Source: Geodermatophilus sp. TF02-6
Lineage (GTDB): Bacteria > Actinomycetota > Actinomycetes > Mycobacteriales > Geodermatophilaceae
Direction: 5' to 3'
Length of the DNA: 64,000 nucleotides
NCBI RefSeq assembly: GCF_003319115.1
Contig: NZ_QOHF01000001.1
Coordinates: forward strand, 1 to 64,000
Every line of letters starts with the position of its first letter. Position 1 is the stretch's first letter. Under the pieces are notes generated by a model, which did not search any database, was not told the origin of the DNA, and was given only the letters and a program-made list of their open reading frames with translations. Positions 44,799 through 54,515 of the stretch are shown here, piece after piece. A program made the translations under genes and the position numbers.

Positions 44799-45782
44799 GT
44801 GACGCTGCTGCAGTCTTCCCCCACCGACGCCCTCGAGGTCCGCTCGCCGCGTCGCGAGCCGGACACGAGCGGTCTGGTCTCCACCGACCTCGTGCGGGTG
44901 TACCTGAACACCATCGGCAAGACGGCGCTGCTCACCGCCGAGCAGGAGGTCGAGCTGGCCAAGCGGATCGAGGCCGGGCTCTACGCCGAGCGGCTGCTCG
45001 CCGAGCGGCAGCTCACCCCTGCTCTGCAGCGCGACTACAAGGCGCTGGCCGTCGACGGCAAGGCCGCCAAGCGGCACCTGCTCGAGGCCAACCTGCGTCT
45101 GGTCGTCTCGGTGGCCAAGCGCTACACCGGCCACGGCATGACGTTCCTGGACCTCATCCAGGAGGGCAACGTCGGGCTGATCCGCGCGGTCGAGAAGTTC
45201 GACTACACCAAGGGCTTCAAGTTCTCCACGTACGCGACGTGGTGGATCCGCCAGGCCATCACCCGCGCGATGGCCGACTCCGGCCGTACCATCCGGCTGC
45301 CCGTGCACCTGGCCGAGCAGGTCAACAAGGTGGTGCGCACCCGTCGCCGCATCCACCAGGAGCTGGAGCGCGAGCCCACCGCCGAGGAGCTGGGCCTCGA
45401 GCTGGACATGCCCGCCGAGCGGATCGCCGAGCTGCTGGAGTACTCGCGCGACCTGGTGTCGCTCGACCAGACCGTCGGCGCCGACGAGGAGTCCCGCCTC
45501 GGTGACTTCATCGAGGACGCCGACGCCGCCGTGGCCGAGGACGCCGTGGCCTTCCAGATGATGAAGGGCGACGTGCGCAACGTGCTCTCCACGCTGGAGG
45601 AGCGGGAGCGCGACGTGGTCGTGCTGCGCTTCGGCCTGGACGGCGGCCAGCCGCGGACGCTGGAGCAGATCGGCAAGCAGTTCGGTCTCTCCCGCGAGCG
45701 GGTCCGCCAGATCGAGCGGGAGACGATGGCCAAGCTCCGCGACCCCCAGCGCGCCGACGCCCTCCGGGACTATCTCGCCTGA
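44799..45782 (+). CDS. sigB: Principal-like alternative sigma factor SigB
   Basis: A 327-residue group 2 sigma70. The N-terminus is short ([18 protein letters not shown] from about residue 27). Region 2 ([31 protein letters not shown]) is nearly identical to that of the sigA product, and region 4 has [15 protein letters not shown] and [20 protein letters not shown]. It lacks the 110-residue extension of SigA. GTG 44799; a longer in-frame start at 44733 lies within the leader. Matches Rv2710 in position, four genes before ideR here. Confidence 0.95.
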   Translation: MTLLQSSPTDALEVRSPRREPDTSGLVSTDLVRVYLNTIGKTALLTAEQEVELAKRIEAGLYAERLLAERQLTPALQRDYKALAVDGKAAKRHLLEANLRLVVSVAKRYTGHGMTFLDLIQEGNVGLIRAVEKFDYTKGFKFSTYATWWIRQAITRAMADSGRTIRLPVHLAEQVNKVVRTRRRIHQELEREPTAEELGLELDMPAERIAELLEYSRDLVSLDQTVGADEESRLGDFIEDADAAVAEDAVAFQMMKGDVRNVLSTLEERERDVVVLRFGLDGGQPRTLEQIGKQFGLSRERVRQIERETMAKLRDPQRADALRDYLA

Positions 45783-45894
45783 GGAAGGCCCCCTGCCCCC
45801 ACCGGAGAAGGAGCCCGTCCTGTCCCGCCCAGAGGGCCGTGCCCTGGACCAGGTCGACGCCAGGCGAGGGCCGCTGCTCGGGAGGGCCACGGCG

Positions 45895-45924
45895 GGAGCC
45901 GGTCACCGCGAGGTGACCGGCTCC
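45895..45924. terminator. Hairpin downstream of sigB
   Basis: GGAGCCGGTCACC (45895-45907) pairs perfectly with GGTGACCGGCTCC (45912-45924), loop GCGA. Just after the sigB stop (from 45780) there is also a degenerate copy of the stop-docked repeat end (TGAGGAAGGCCCCC). No T tract. Confidence 0.65.
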
Positions 45925-45976
45925 TCCCGTTCGTGGCCCGGGCCGGGCGAGGACGATCGGGTGGGCTGGTCATCCG

Positions 45977-46012
45977 GCCACCTGACCGGCCGTCGACGAC
46001 CGGTCAGGTGGC
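45977..46012. terminator. Second hairpin in the sigB/acetyltransferase gap
   Basis: GCCACCTGACCGG (45977-45989) pairs with CCGGTCAGGTGGC (46000-46012) around a 10-nt loop. It lies 61 bp after the stop of the convergent minus-strand gene and probably terminates that operon. Confidence 0.55.
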
Positions 46013-46073
46013 ACGAACGCCAGTCAGGACGGCGTACCGACCCCGGCAGTGGTGTCGTCGGGAGGACGACAGA

Positions 46074-48815
46074 TCACATCGCGGCTCGCATGCGGCGGGG
46101 GCCGGGGTCGACGCGGGCGGTGGGCCGGCCGACCCGCACCGTGGCGCCGGCGACGACCAGCGACCGTCTGCCGTGCTCCGGGTCGGCGGAGCCGACGATC
46201 ACCGGTTGCAGCGTCAGCCGCAGCACCTCGGGCAGGTCGTCGGCCAGCCGGGCCACGCGCAGCAGCAGGTCCTCCAGCGCGGCCAGGTCGACCGGCTCGG
46301 CCCCGCGGTACCCGTTGAGCAGGGGGAACGCCCGCGGCGCGCGCACCAGCTCGGCGGCGTCCAGGTCGGTCAGCGGCAGGGTCCGGTAGGCGCGGTCGCC
46401 GAGCAGGTCGGTGGCCACCCCGCCCAGGCCGAAGCTGACCAGGGCGCCGAAGGACGGGTCGTCGACGATCTCCACCGCGGTCGCCACGCCCGGCGCCGCC
46501 ATCTCCTGGACGACCACCGGGTCGCCCGAGGGGATCGCCGCGAAGGCGGCACGGACCGCGTCGGCGTCGCCGAGGTCGAGCCGGACCCCACCGAGGTCGG
46601 GGCGGTGCCGCAGCCACGGCGCCGTCGACTTCAGCACCACGGGGTAGCCGATCTCCTCGGCCGCGGCCACGGCGGCCTCGACCTCGGTGACCGTGTGGGT
46701 GCCCAGCAGCGGGATGCCGTAGGCGGCCAGCAGCGCGATCGTCTCCTCGTCGGACAGCGGCCGGCCGTCCGGGGCGTCGGCCAGCGCGCGCAGGACGACG
46801 TCGCGGGCGGCGGGCTCGTCGACGCCGGTCAGCTCCGGCACCGCGCCGACCGGACGGCGCCGCCAGCGGGCGTACTGCGCCACCTTGGCCAGCGCGATCA
46901 CCGCCCGCTCCGGGGTGGAGAAGGAGGGGACCGAGCCGCGGGCCGGCGTCCCGTCCTCGCCCGGGACGGCGAGCTCCGGCGGGATGCCCTCGGTGGAGAG
47001 GAAGGTCGCCACGATCGGTTTCCGCGCGCCCCGGGCCACCTCCCGCAGTGCGCCGCCGAACTCGGCCGGAGCCGACCGGCGCGTCACCGGGGGCAGGAAC
47101 ACCGCGACCACGGCGTCCACGTCCTCGTCGTCGACCGCCTCCTGCAGCGCGGCCCGGAACGCCTCGGCCGACCCGCCGGCGCCGATGTCGGTCGGCGCCT
47201 CGTGGGCCAGCTGCAGCCCCTCCTCGAGGACGGCGTCGCAGACCAGCCACCCCATCGCCGTGGAGTTGCCGACGACCGTGATGCGGTCGCCGGCCGGCAG
47301 CGGCTGGTGGGCCAGCAGCGTGCCGACGTCGAACAGCTGCGCCAGCGTCTCCACCCGGATCACGCCGGCCGAGGCGAACAGCGCCGCCACCGACTCCTCC
47401 GGCACCGTCACCGAGGTGCCGGCCAGCCCCGCGGTCATCCGCACGTGCCGGCCGCTCTTGACCGCCGCCACCGGCTTGGTGCGGCCCACGCGGCGGGCCA
47501 GCCGGGCGAACTTGCGCGGGTTGCCGAAGCTCTCCAGGTGCAGCAGCACCACCTCGGTGCCCGGGTCGGTCGCCCAGTACTGCAGCAGGTCGTTGCCGCT
47601 GACGTCGGCCCGGTTGCCGGCGGAGACGAAGCTGGACAGGCCGATGTTGCGGGTGCGCGCCTGCTCCAGCAGCGCCGAGCCGAGCGCACCGGACTGCGCG
47701 AAGAAGCCGACCCGCCCGCGGCCGGGGACCCGCGGCGCCAGGCTGGCGTTGAGCCGCACCGCGGGGTCGGTGTTGACGATGCCGAGGCAGTTGGGCCCGA
47801 CCACCCGCATGCCCGAGGCGCGCGCGGACGCGACCAGCTCCCGTTCGGCGACCCGGCCCTCCTGGCCGGACTCGCCGAACCCGCCGGAGATGACCACCAG
47901 CCCGCGGACCCGCTTGCGCCGGCACGCCTCCACCACGCCGGCCACCTCGTCGGCCGGCACCGCCAGGACGGCGAGGTCGACGTCGTCGGGGATGTCCTCG
48001 ATGCCGGCGTAGGCCGGGACCCCGTGCACGTGCCGCGTGCCGGGGTTGACCGGGTAGACCGGACCGCGGAAGCCGTAGGCGAGCAGGTGCCGCAGGACGG
48101 CGGAGCCGATCTTCTCCTCGTCGTTGCTGGCGCCGACCACCGCGACCGACGACGGGGTGAGCAGCCGGGCGATCGACCGGGACTCGCTGCGCTGCTCCCG
48201 CTCGTAGGCGACCGCGAGCGCGGTCTCGGTCAGGGCGATCGGGAAGGTGAGGTGGACGACGCCCTCGTCGTAGGAGCGCTCGGGGGTGTAGCCGGCGTCG
48301 AGGAAGACCCGCACCATCCGGTTGTTCTGCGTCAGCACCTCGGCGACGAAGTTGCGGACGCCCCTCTCGCGCGCCGCGGCGGCCAGGTGCTCGAGCAGCA
48401 CCGGACCCAGGCCGCGGCCCTGGTGGGCGTCCTCGATGAGGAAGGCGACCTCGGCGTCGTCCGTCCCCGGGTACCGGTCGTAGCGCCCGACCCCGATCAC
48501 CTGGTCGCCCAGCACGAGCACGAACGCCACCCGTGAGTCGTGGTCGACGTGGGTGAAGCGGTGCAGGTCCCGGTCCGAGAGCCGCTTCATCGGGCCGAAG
48601 AAGCGGTAGTAGCGGGTCTGGTCGGAGCTGCGCTCCACGAGGCCGACCAGGCGCTCGGCGTCGTCGGGCCGGATCGGGCGCAGGTGCACCGTGCCGCCGT
48701 CGGCAGCGATGACGTCGGCCTCCCAGTGAGCCGGGGGCGGAGGCGGGGCGTCGGGCTCGTCGGAGAGGGCCGGGGGGCTCTGGGTGCTCTGCTCCTGGGT
48801 GGTGGGTTCAGTCAC
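46074..48815 (-). CDS. Protein acetyltransferase (Pat type): GNAT domain fused to NDP-forming acyl-CoA synthetase-like domain
   Basis: A 913-residue protein. A GNAT domain occupies about residues 40-205 (VHLRPIRPDDAERLVGL; acetyl-CoA loop HQGRGLGPVLLEHLAAAARERG). Then come a CoA-binding domain (VAVVGASNDEEKIGSAVLRH, about 225), succinyl-CoA-ligase-like parts (VVGPNCLGIVNTDP; GFFAQSGALGSALL), and an ATP-grasp end (LLAAYGIPLLGTHTV, GYPVVLKSTAPWLRH). Domain order (GNAT first) is that of actinobacterial PatA, reverse to Salmonella Pat. It acetylates lysines of acyl-CoA synthetases and others. Its GTG overlaps the acuC stop by 8 bp. Confidence 0.93.
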   Translation of the reverse strand: MTEPTTQEQSTQSPPALSDEPDAPPPPPAHWEADVIAADGGTVHLRPIRPDDAERLVGLVERSSDQTRYYRFFGPMKRLSDRDLHRFTHVDHDSRVAFVLVLGDQVIGVGRYDRYPGTDDAEVAFLIEDAHQGRGLGPVLLEHLAAAARERGVRNFVAEVLTQNNRMVRVFLDAGYTPERSYDEGVVHLTFPIALTETALAVAYEREQRSESRSIARLLTPSSVAVVGASNDEEKIGSAVLRHLLAYGFRGPVYPVNPGTRHVHGVPAYAGIEDIPDDVDLAVLAVPADEVAGVVEACRRKRVRGLVVISGGFGESGQEGRVAERELVASARASGMRVVGPNCLGIVNTDPAVRLNASLAPRVPGRGRVGFFAQSGALGSALLEQARTRNIGLSSFVSAGNRADVSGNDLLQYWATDPGTEVVLLHLESFGNPRKFARLARRVGRTKPVAAVKSGRHVRMTAGLAGTSVTVPEESVAALFASAGVIRVETLAQLFDVGTLLAHQPLPAGDRITVVGNSTAMGWLVCDAVLEEGLQLAHEAPTDIGAGGSAEAFRAALQEAVDDEDVDAVVAVFLPPVTRRSAPAEFGGALREVARGARKPIVATFLSTEGIPPELAVPGEDGTPARGSVPSFSTPERAVIALAKVAQYARWRRRPVGAVPELTGVDEPAARDVVLRALADAPDGRPLSDEETIALLAAYGIPLLGTHTVTEVEAAVAAAEEIGYPVVLKSTAPWLRHRPDLGGVRLDLGDADAVRAAFAAIPSGDPVVVQEMAAPGVATAVEIVDDPSFGALVSFGLGGVATDLLGDRAYRTLPLTDLDAAELVRAPRAFPLLNGYRGAEPVDLAALEDLLLRVARLADDLPEVLRLTLQPVIVGSADPEHGRRSLVVAGATVRVGRPTARVDPGPRRMRAAM

Positions 48816-49989
48816 GGGGGTCGTCCGGGTCGAGGCCGAAGTAGGGGAACGCGGCGCGGCGGGTGCGCAGGATGGCCCGGTCGACGCGGGACTCGGTGAA
48901 CGGGTCCCAGGGCGCGAAGCCGGTGTAGCCGCCCTCGGTCATGTGGGTGGGCGGGCGGGCCCGCAGCCCTCGGCGGACGACGTCGGCCCGCCAGGACTCG
49001 GGGATCTCGGTGGCCGGGTCCAGCCGCGCGCCGGCGGCCTCGGCGATGAGGTGGGTCCAGGCCCGCGGCACGCAGCGCACCAGGCCGTACCCGCCGCCGC
49101 CGAGGGCGATCCAGCGGCCGTCGCAGATCTCGTGGGCCAGGTCGTGCACCGCCCGGTAGCTGGCCCGCTGCCCGTCGATGGTCAGCCCCAGGTCGGCGAG
49201 AGGGTCCTCGTGGTGGGCGTCGCAGCCGCACTGGGTCACCAGGATCTCCGGCCGGAACGCCTTGAGGACGCTCGGGACGACGGCGGAGAAGGCACGCAGC
49301 CAGCCGGAGTCGTCGGTGCCGTTGGGCAGGGCGAGGTTGACCGCGCTGCCGAGCGCCTGCTGCGGGTCACCGGTCTCCTCCGGGTAGCCGGTGCCGGGGA
49401 AGAGGGTCAGCGGCGTCTGGTGGACGCTGACGGTGAGCACCCGCGGGTCGTCGTAGAAGGCGGCCTGCACCCCGTCGCCGTGGTGGACGTCGAGGTCGAC
49501 GTAGGCGATGCGCTGGTGCCCCTGCCCGAGCAGCCACCGGATGGCCACCGCCGCGTCGTTGAAGACGCAGAACCCCGATGCGCGGTCGCGCATGGCGTGG
49601 TGCAGTCCGCCGGAGATGTTGACCGCGTGCTGGGCGCGGCCGCTGTGCACCTGCTGCGCGGCGAGCACGCTGCCGCCGGTGATGAGCGCAGCAGCGTCGT
49701 ACATGCGTTCGAAGACCGGGTTGTCCGCGGTGCCGAGGCCGTGGCCGACATCCGGGTCGGTCGGCGCGCGCTCGACCGCGTCGAGGTAGGCCGGGTCGTG
49801 CACGAGGGTGAGCAGCTCGACGCCGGCCGGGGTCGGGCGCAAGACCTCCAGCCGGTCGGTGGCCAGGACGCCGAGCGAGTCCGCGAGCCGGATCGTGAGG
49901 TCCAGCCGCACCGGGTGCAGCGGGTGGTCCCCGCCCATCGTGTAGCCGAGCAGCGCGTCGTCCCAGACGACCGCGACCGAGTCGCTCAC
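48808..49989 (-). CDS. acuC: AcuC-type acetoin utilization / histone-deacetylase-like lysine deacetylase
   Basis: A 393-residue zinc deacetylase. Motifs: ISGGLHHAMRDRASGFCVFNDAAVAI (about 124-149), YVDLDVHHGDGVQAAFYDDPRVLTVS (about 163-188, Asp and His zinc ligands), the third-ligand segment TQCGCDAHHEDPLADL (about 250) and ALGGGGY (about 300). It should remove acetyl groups from acyl-CoA synthetase lysines. GTG 49989 with AGGAGAT upstream. First gene of a two-gene unit with the acetyltransferase. Confidence 0.93.
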   Translation of the reverse strand: MSDSVAVVWDDALLGYTMGGDHPLHPVRLDLTIRLADSLGVLATDRLEVLRPTPAGVELLTLVHDPAYLDAVERAPTDPDVGHGLGTADNPVFERMYDAAALITGGSVLAAQQVHSGRAQHAVNISGGLHHAMRDRASGFCVFNDAAVAIRWLLGQGHQRIAYVDLDVHHGDGVQAAFYDDPRVLTVSVHQTPLTLFPGTGYPEETGDPQQALGSAVNLALPNGTDDSGWLRAFSAVVPSVLKAFRPEILVTQCGCDAHHEDPLADLGLTIDGQRASYRAVHDLAHEICDGRWIALGGGGYGLVRCVPRAWTHLIAEAAGARLDPATEIPESWRADVVRRGLRARPPTHMTEGGYTGFAPWDPFTESRVDRAILRTRRAAFPYFGLDPDDPRD

Positions 49990-50130
49990 CGGATCTCCTC
50001 GCTGTCGCACGCGGCGCTTGCCCGGTGACGCTACCGCCGGCCCGCGGCTCCGGGGCGCGTGACCAGCCCGTGCGCGACCCGGCACACCGCCCCCTCCCCC
50101 GTACCATCTGGGAGGACACGGAGGAGACCA

Positions 50131-50838
50131 GTGAACGACCTCATCGACACCACCGAGATGTACCTCCGCACGATCTTCGAGCTGGAGGAGGAGGGGATCG
50201 TCCCCCTCCGCGCCCGCATCGCCGAGCGGCTGCACCAGAGCGGCCCCACGGTCAGCCAGACGGTAGCCCGGATGGAGCGGGACGGGCTGCTGACCGTCGA
50301 AGGCGACCGGCACCTGCAGCTGTCGGAGTCCGGCCGCAAGCTGGCCACGGCGGTCATGCGCAAGCACCGGCTGGCCGAGTGCCTGCTGGTCGACGTCATC
50401 GGCTTGGACTACGCCGACGTCCACGAGGAGGCGTGCCGCTGGGAGCACGTCATGAGCGAGGCCGTCGAGCGCAAGCTGCTCACCCTGCTCGGCCACCCGA
50501 CCGAGTCGCCGTTCGGCAACCCGATCCCCGGCCTGGACGCCCTCGGGGGCGAGACCTCCGCGAGGCTCGACTCGCTGACGCTGCTGTCGACCACGGCCAC
50601 GCCCGAGGGGTGCCGCGTGCAGATCAAGCGGATCAGCGAGCAGCTGCAGGAGGACGCCGAGCTCATGCGCGTGCTGGCCGAGCGCGGTCTGCGGCCGGGT
50701 GTGGTCGCGGTCGCGCAGCTGTCGGGCGGTTCGGTCAGCCTCGACGGCCACCCGCTGCCGGCCGGGGTCGCCCGGTACGTGTTCGTCAGCGCCTTGGACG
50801 ACGACCTCACCCCCGCCGAGGCGGCCCCCCGCCGGTGA
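50131..50838 (+). CDS. ideR: Iron-dependent repressor IdeR/DtxR
   Basis: A 235-residue metal-sensing repressor. N-terminal winged helix: [40 protein letters not shown] (about 10-49). Metal ligands: His of MRKHRLAE (about 79) and the C...EH of [16 protein letters not shown] (about 98-113). A C-terminal SH3/FeoA-like domain follows (about 150-230). It represses iron uptake and activates storage when Fe2+ is bound. GTG with GGAGGAGACC. Matches Rv2711; no clear iron box was spotted in the window. Confidence 0.96.
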   Translation: MNDLIDTTEMYLRTIFELEEEGIVPLRARIAERLHQSGPTVSQTVARMERDGLLTVEGDRHLQLSESGRKLATAVMRKHRLAECLLVDVIGLDYADVHEEACRWEHVMSEAVERKLLTLLGHPTESPFGNPIPGLDALGGETSARLDSLTLLSTTATPEGCRVQIKRISEQLQEDAELMRVLAERGLRPGVVAVAQLSGGSVSLDGHPLPAGVARYVFVSALDDDLTPAEAAPRR

Positions 50839-50998
50839 AAGAGGACCCCCGTGCCCCCCACCACTCGCGAGCTCGCGCCAGGCCCCGTCCCGGCCGCCTC
50901 CCGGGTCCCGCCCCGAGCTTGCGAGGGGTGGGGAGGAGGCGGTCCTTCCACCGAGCTCGTGAGGGGCGGGGAGGACGGGGTCCTTCTCGCTGCACGGG
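50836..50998. repeat. Stop-docked palindromic repeats, copy 8 (tandem units)
   Basis: From the ideR TGA (50836-50838) the end motif reads AAGAGGACCCCCGTGCCCCC. A further unit has perfectly covarying arms GGCCGCCTCC (50892-50901) and GGAGGCGGTCC (50935-50945, one extra T), and a third partial unit ends GGACGGGGTCCTTC. Nothing else in 50839-51064. Confidence 0.7.
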
Positions 50999-51064
50999 GG
51001 CCACTGCGCTGGAGCCGACGGCCCTGCCCGGCTCGGCCAGGCCCCGACGAGGAGAGGCCCCCGC

Positions 51065-53188
51065 GTGACCGCTGTGCCTGACCGGCCCGAACCCGGCGCC
51101 GCGCCTCCGGAGGGGGCCTCCAGCGCACCGCCGGCGTCCCCGTTCGCCGACCTCGCCTCGTTCGTGGCGCTGCCGCGGGTCACCGGCCTGGCGCTGTCGG
51201 CCGACGGCCGCCGGCTGGCCGTCTCGGTGCAGACGCTCGACCCCGAGCGGACGAAGTGGCAGTCGGCGCTGTGGGAGGTCGACCCGGAGGGACGGCGCCC
51301 CGCGCGCCGGCTCACCCGCAGCGCGCCGGGCGAGTCCGCGCCGGTGTGGGCGCCCGACGGCTCGCTGCTGTTCACCTCCGCCCGGCCCGACCCGGCGGTC
51401 AGGGGTGGGTCCGGGACCGGCGAGGGAGCCGAGGACCCGAAGCCGGCGCTGTGGAACCTGCCCGCCCAGGGCGGCGAGGCCCACGCGGTGCTCACCCACC
51501 CCGGCGGGATCGGCGGCGTGGCCGTGGCCGCCGACACCGGCGAGGTCGTGGTGCGCGCCTCCGCCGTGCCCGGCGCCGCGGACGTCGAGGCGGACGCCGC
51601 ACGCCGCACGCGGCGCAAGGAGGCCGGGGTCACCGCGATCCTGCACGAGGCCTACCCGGTGCGGCACTGGGACGCCGACCTGGGCCCCACGGCGCCGCAC
51701 CTGTTCTGGGTCGGCCGGCTGCCCGCCGACGCGCCGGCCGGGACCGAGCCGCCGCCGGTCGAGCTGCGCGACCTCACCCCCGACGCCGCGCCCCCCGACG
51801 GCGCCGGCGACGACCTCGACCTCTCCCCCGACGGCCGGCTGCTGGTCCGCAGCGAGACGGTGCCCGACGGGCCGGCCGGGCGCCGGAACCGCCTGGTCCT
51901 CCTGCAGACCGCCACCGGCCAGGCGCGGGTGCTGGTCGACGACCCGCTGGCCGACGTCCACTCCGCCCGCTTCTCCCCCGACGGCGCCGCCGTGGTGTGC
52001 GTGCGGGAGGCGATGTCGACCTACGACGAGCCGCCGGACTACACCCTCCTGCACGTCGACGTGGCCACCGGCGCGGTCCGCGAGCTCACCGCCGGCTTCG
52101 ACCGCTGGCCCAGCGCGCCGCAGTTCAGCGCCGACGGGGCGGCCGTGTACTTCCTCGCCGACGACGACGGGCGGCACGCGGTCTTCCGGGTACCGGCTGA
52201 CGGCGGGACGCCGGTGCGGCTGACCGCGGACGGCGCCCACAGCGACCTGCAGGTGGCCCGCGACGGCAGCGCCCTCTACGCGCTGCGGTCGGCCGTCGAC
52301 GAGCCGCCGGCGCCGGTGCGGCTGGATCCGGAGGCGACCGGCCAGCACCCCGAGCCGCTGCCGAACCCCGGCTCCCTCGGCGCGCTGCCCGGCACCCTGC
52401 AGGAGGTCGAGGCCACCGCCGCCGACGGCAGCCGGGTGCAGTCGTGGCTGGTGCTGCCCGAGGGTGCGTCGGCGGAGCACCCGGCGCCGCTGCTGCTGTG
52501 GATCCACGGCGGGCCGCTGATGAGCTGGAACTCGTGGTCGTGGCGGTGGTGCCCCTGGGTCATGGCGGCCCGGGGCTACGCCGTCCTGCTGCCCAACCCG
52601 GCGCTGTCGCAGGGCTTCGGCCAGGACTTCGTCCGCCGCGGCTGGGGCCAGTGGGGCGAGGCCCCCTACACCGACCTCATGGCCGCCGTGGACGCCGTGG
52701 AGCGGCGCGCCGACGTCGACGCCACCCGCACCGCGGCGATGGGCGGCTCCTTCGGCGGCTACATGGCCAACTGGGTGGCGACCCAGACCGACCGGTTCCG
52801 GGCGATCGTCACCCACGCCAGCCTGTGGGACCTCGACTCCTTCACCGGCACCACCGACGCGGCCTACTACTGGGAGAAGGAGTGGGGCGACCCGCTCGCC
52901 CGGCCCAAGCGCTACGAGCAGAACTCCCCGCACCGCTTCGCCGACGCCATCCGCACGCCGATTCTGGTCATCCACGGCGACCGCGACTACCGCGTGCCGA
53001 TCGGCGAGGCGCTGCGGCTGTGGTACGACCTGCAGAAGCGGGGCGTGGAGTCGAAGTTCCTGTACTTCCCCGACGAGAACCACTGGGTGTTGACCCCGGG
53101 TAACGCTCGCATCTGGTACGAGACGGTGCTGTCCTTCTTGGCCGAGCACGTCCTGGGCCGGGAGTGGCAGCGCCCCGAGCTGCTCTGA
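51065..53188 (+). CDS. S9-family (prolyl oligopeptidase-like) peptidase
   Basis: A 707-residue serine peptidase. Residues about 30-440 form a beta-propeller (repeated SADGRRLAV, SPDGRLLVR, SPDGAAVVC, SADGAAVYF blades) that filters substrates. The alpha/beta-hydrolase part has IHGGPLMSWNSWSWRW, the nucleophile GGSFGGYMANW (about 560), the Asp of VIHGDRDYRVP (about 640) and the His of PDENHWVL (about 675). It is probably an acylaminoacyl- or dipeptidyl-peptidase of the cytosol; there is no signal peptide. GTG start. Its 3' end is duplicated downstream. Confidence 0.94.
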   Translation: MTAVPDRPEPGAAPPEGASSAPPASPFADLASFVALPRVTGLALSADGRRLAVSVQTLDPERTKWQSALWEVDPEGRRPARRLTRSAPGESAPVWAPDGSLLFTSARPDPAVRGGSGTGEGAEDPKPALWNLPAQGGEAHAVLTHPGGIGGVAVAADTGEVVVRASAVPGAADVEADAARRTRRKEAGVTAILHEAYPVRHWDADLGPTAPHLFWVGRLPADAPAGTEPPPVELRDLTPDAAPPDGAGDDLDLSPDGRLLVRSETVPDGPAGRRNRLVLLQTATGQARVLVDDPLADVHSARFSPDGAAVVCVREAMSTYDEPPDYTLLHVDVATGAVRELTAGFDRWPSAPQFSADGAAVYFLADDDGRHAVFRVPADGGTPVRLTADGAHSDLQVARDGSALYALRSAVDEPPAPVRLDPEATGQHPEPLPNPGSLGALPGTLQEVEATAADGSRVQSWLVLPEGASAEHPAPLLLWIHGGPLMSWNSWSWRWCPWVMAARGYAVLLPNPALSQGFGQDFVRRGWGQWGEAPYTDLMAAVDAVERRADVDATRTAAMGGSFGGYMANWVATQTDRFRAIVTHASLWDLDSFTGTTDAAYYWEKEWGDPLARPKRYEQNSPHRFADAIRTPILVIHGDRDYRVPIGEALRLWYDLQKRGVESKFLYFPDENHWVLTPGNARIWYETVLSFLAEHVLGREWQRPELL

Positions 53189-53253
53189 GGTGGCCGGGTC
53201 ATCTTGCCGAGCACGTCCTGGGCCGGGAGTGGCAGCGCCCCGAGCTGCTCTGA
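53141..53253 (+). repeat. Duplicated 3' end of the S9 peptidase gene
   Basis: Bases 53141-53188, the last 15 codons plus stop, recur identically at 53206-53253, offset by 65 bp. The second copy again reads ...GREWQRPELL-stop and ends 6 bp before the convergent DUF4192 stop. Confidence 0.9.
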
Positions 53254-53259
53254 CCGCGC

Positions 53260-54348
53260 TCACCCGGCCGCCCACACCGCGTCCGGCTCGGCGGCCGACG
53301 CGGTGATCACCGCCCGCAGCTCGCCCGGTGGCAGGCAGGCGGCCAGCCCCCGGGCCAGCAGCCGGGCGAGTTCGTACGTGGGGCGGCTGTCCAGCGCCCG
53401 ATCCAGCGCGACGTTGGCCATGGCGCCGTCCCCGCGCAGCCACGCGCTGACCGCCAGCAGGGTCGCCGGCGCGGCGTCGAGCGGAGCCGGTGCCCGCCGG
53501 GTGCACTCGGTCCACAGCACCTCGGCCGCGGCGGCGTCGTCCCCCAGGGCGAGGGTGAGCGCGCGGTCCCGCACCCGCACGTCGGCCAGCGCCCACAGCA
53601 CGCCGGCGACGTCCCCGTCGGCCAGGCGGCTGGCGTCCGCGGCACCGGGCCGGCACCGCCGCACGCTCCGGACGACGGTGTCCCAGGAGCGGCGGGCCTC
53701 GGCGTCCCGGTCGGCCCGCGCGGCCCTCGCGCGGTGGTCGACCAGCCGCCAGGTGACCGTCTCCATGGCGGCCGCGGCCGGGCCGTCGAGGCGGGCGATC
53801 CGGGCCTCGAGCGCCGCGCGGTCGCGCTCGACGACGACCCCGCTGACCACCGAGGCGGCCGCCAGCTCGCTCGCCCCGCCGGGGAGCGGCGCCCCGGCAC
53901 CCGGCTCGCAGCACGGGTGCGGGCAGTCGTAGGACCACCACCGGCCGGCCCGGACCAGGATCGCGTCGTGCACGGGGATGCCCTGCTCCGCGAGGGCGAC
54001 GACCGCCTCGTGCACGACGTCGCGGTGCGGGAGCCCGGCGACGACCTCCCCGACCGGTTGCCCAGGGAGGGGTTCTGACTCGTCGGCCGACTCGGAGACG
54101 ACCGCGACGAGCACCCTGCCGGGGTCGTCGGTGGCGACGCTGCGGGCGAGCGCCGCCGCGACGGCCGCGGACCGCCCCCGAGGCGGGAGGTCGGCGCGGA
54201 CGGTGAGCCCGACCCGGCCTCCGCTCGGGCCGCCCAGGGCCACCAGCAGCAGCGACTCGTGCGGGTGGAAGCCGACCAGGTGCGGCAGGGCGGCGGCGAT
54301 CCCGCCGGCGTCGGAGATCAGCACCTCGGGGCGCGTGGGCTCGTCCAT
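53260..54348 (-). CDS. DUF4192 family protein
   Basis: A 362-residue soluble protein of the DUF4192 family. Diagnostic N-terminus: EVLISDAGGIAAALPHLVGFHPHESLLLVAL (about 8-38), then VVSESADESEPLPGQ, DAILVRAGRWWSYDCPHPCC (about 130-149) and a helical tetratricopeptide-like C-terminal half (LTLALGDDAAAAEVLW; AVSAWLRGDGAMANVALDRAL). Function unknown; common near ideR and sigB in actinobacteria. ATG 54348. Confidence 0.92.
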   Translation of the reverse strand: MDEPTRPEVLISDAGGIAAALPHLVGFHPHESLLLVALGGPSGGRVGLTVRADLPPRGRSAAVAAALARSVATDDPGRVLVAVVSESADESEPLPGQPVGEVVAGLPHRDVVHEAVVALAEQGIPVHDAILVRAGRWWSYDCPHPCCEPGAGAPLPGGASELAAASVVSGVVVERDRAALEARIARLDGPAAAAMETVTWRLVDHRARAARADRDAEARRSWDTVVRSVRRCRPGAADASRLADGDVAGVLWALADVRVRDRALTLALGDDAAAAEVLWTECTRRAPAPLDAAPATLLAVSAWLRGDGAMANVALDRALDSRPTYELARLLARGLAACLPPGELRAVITASAAEPDAVWAAG

Positions 54349-54502
54349 GCACCGAGCCTGGCGGCCGACCGCGGCGGCAGGCCCCGGGGAGGGGACACCT
54401 GTGGACCGGCCGGCGGGCTGTGGACGGGCGGGACCGGACCGTCGGCGCACCGTGCCCGGTCCGACGAGGACGGCGCGACGAGCGGCCGGCGCCCTCCCGC
54501 CG

Positions 54503-54508
54503 TAGCGT
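54503..54508 (+). promoter_or_regulatory. Leaderless -10 box for the acyl-CoA dehydrogenase gene
   Basis: TAGCGT ends seven bases before the GTG at 54516; no Shine-Dalgarno. Confidence 0.4.
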
Positions 54509-54515
54509 CGGGCCG

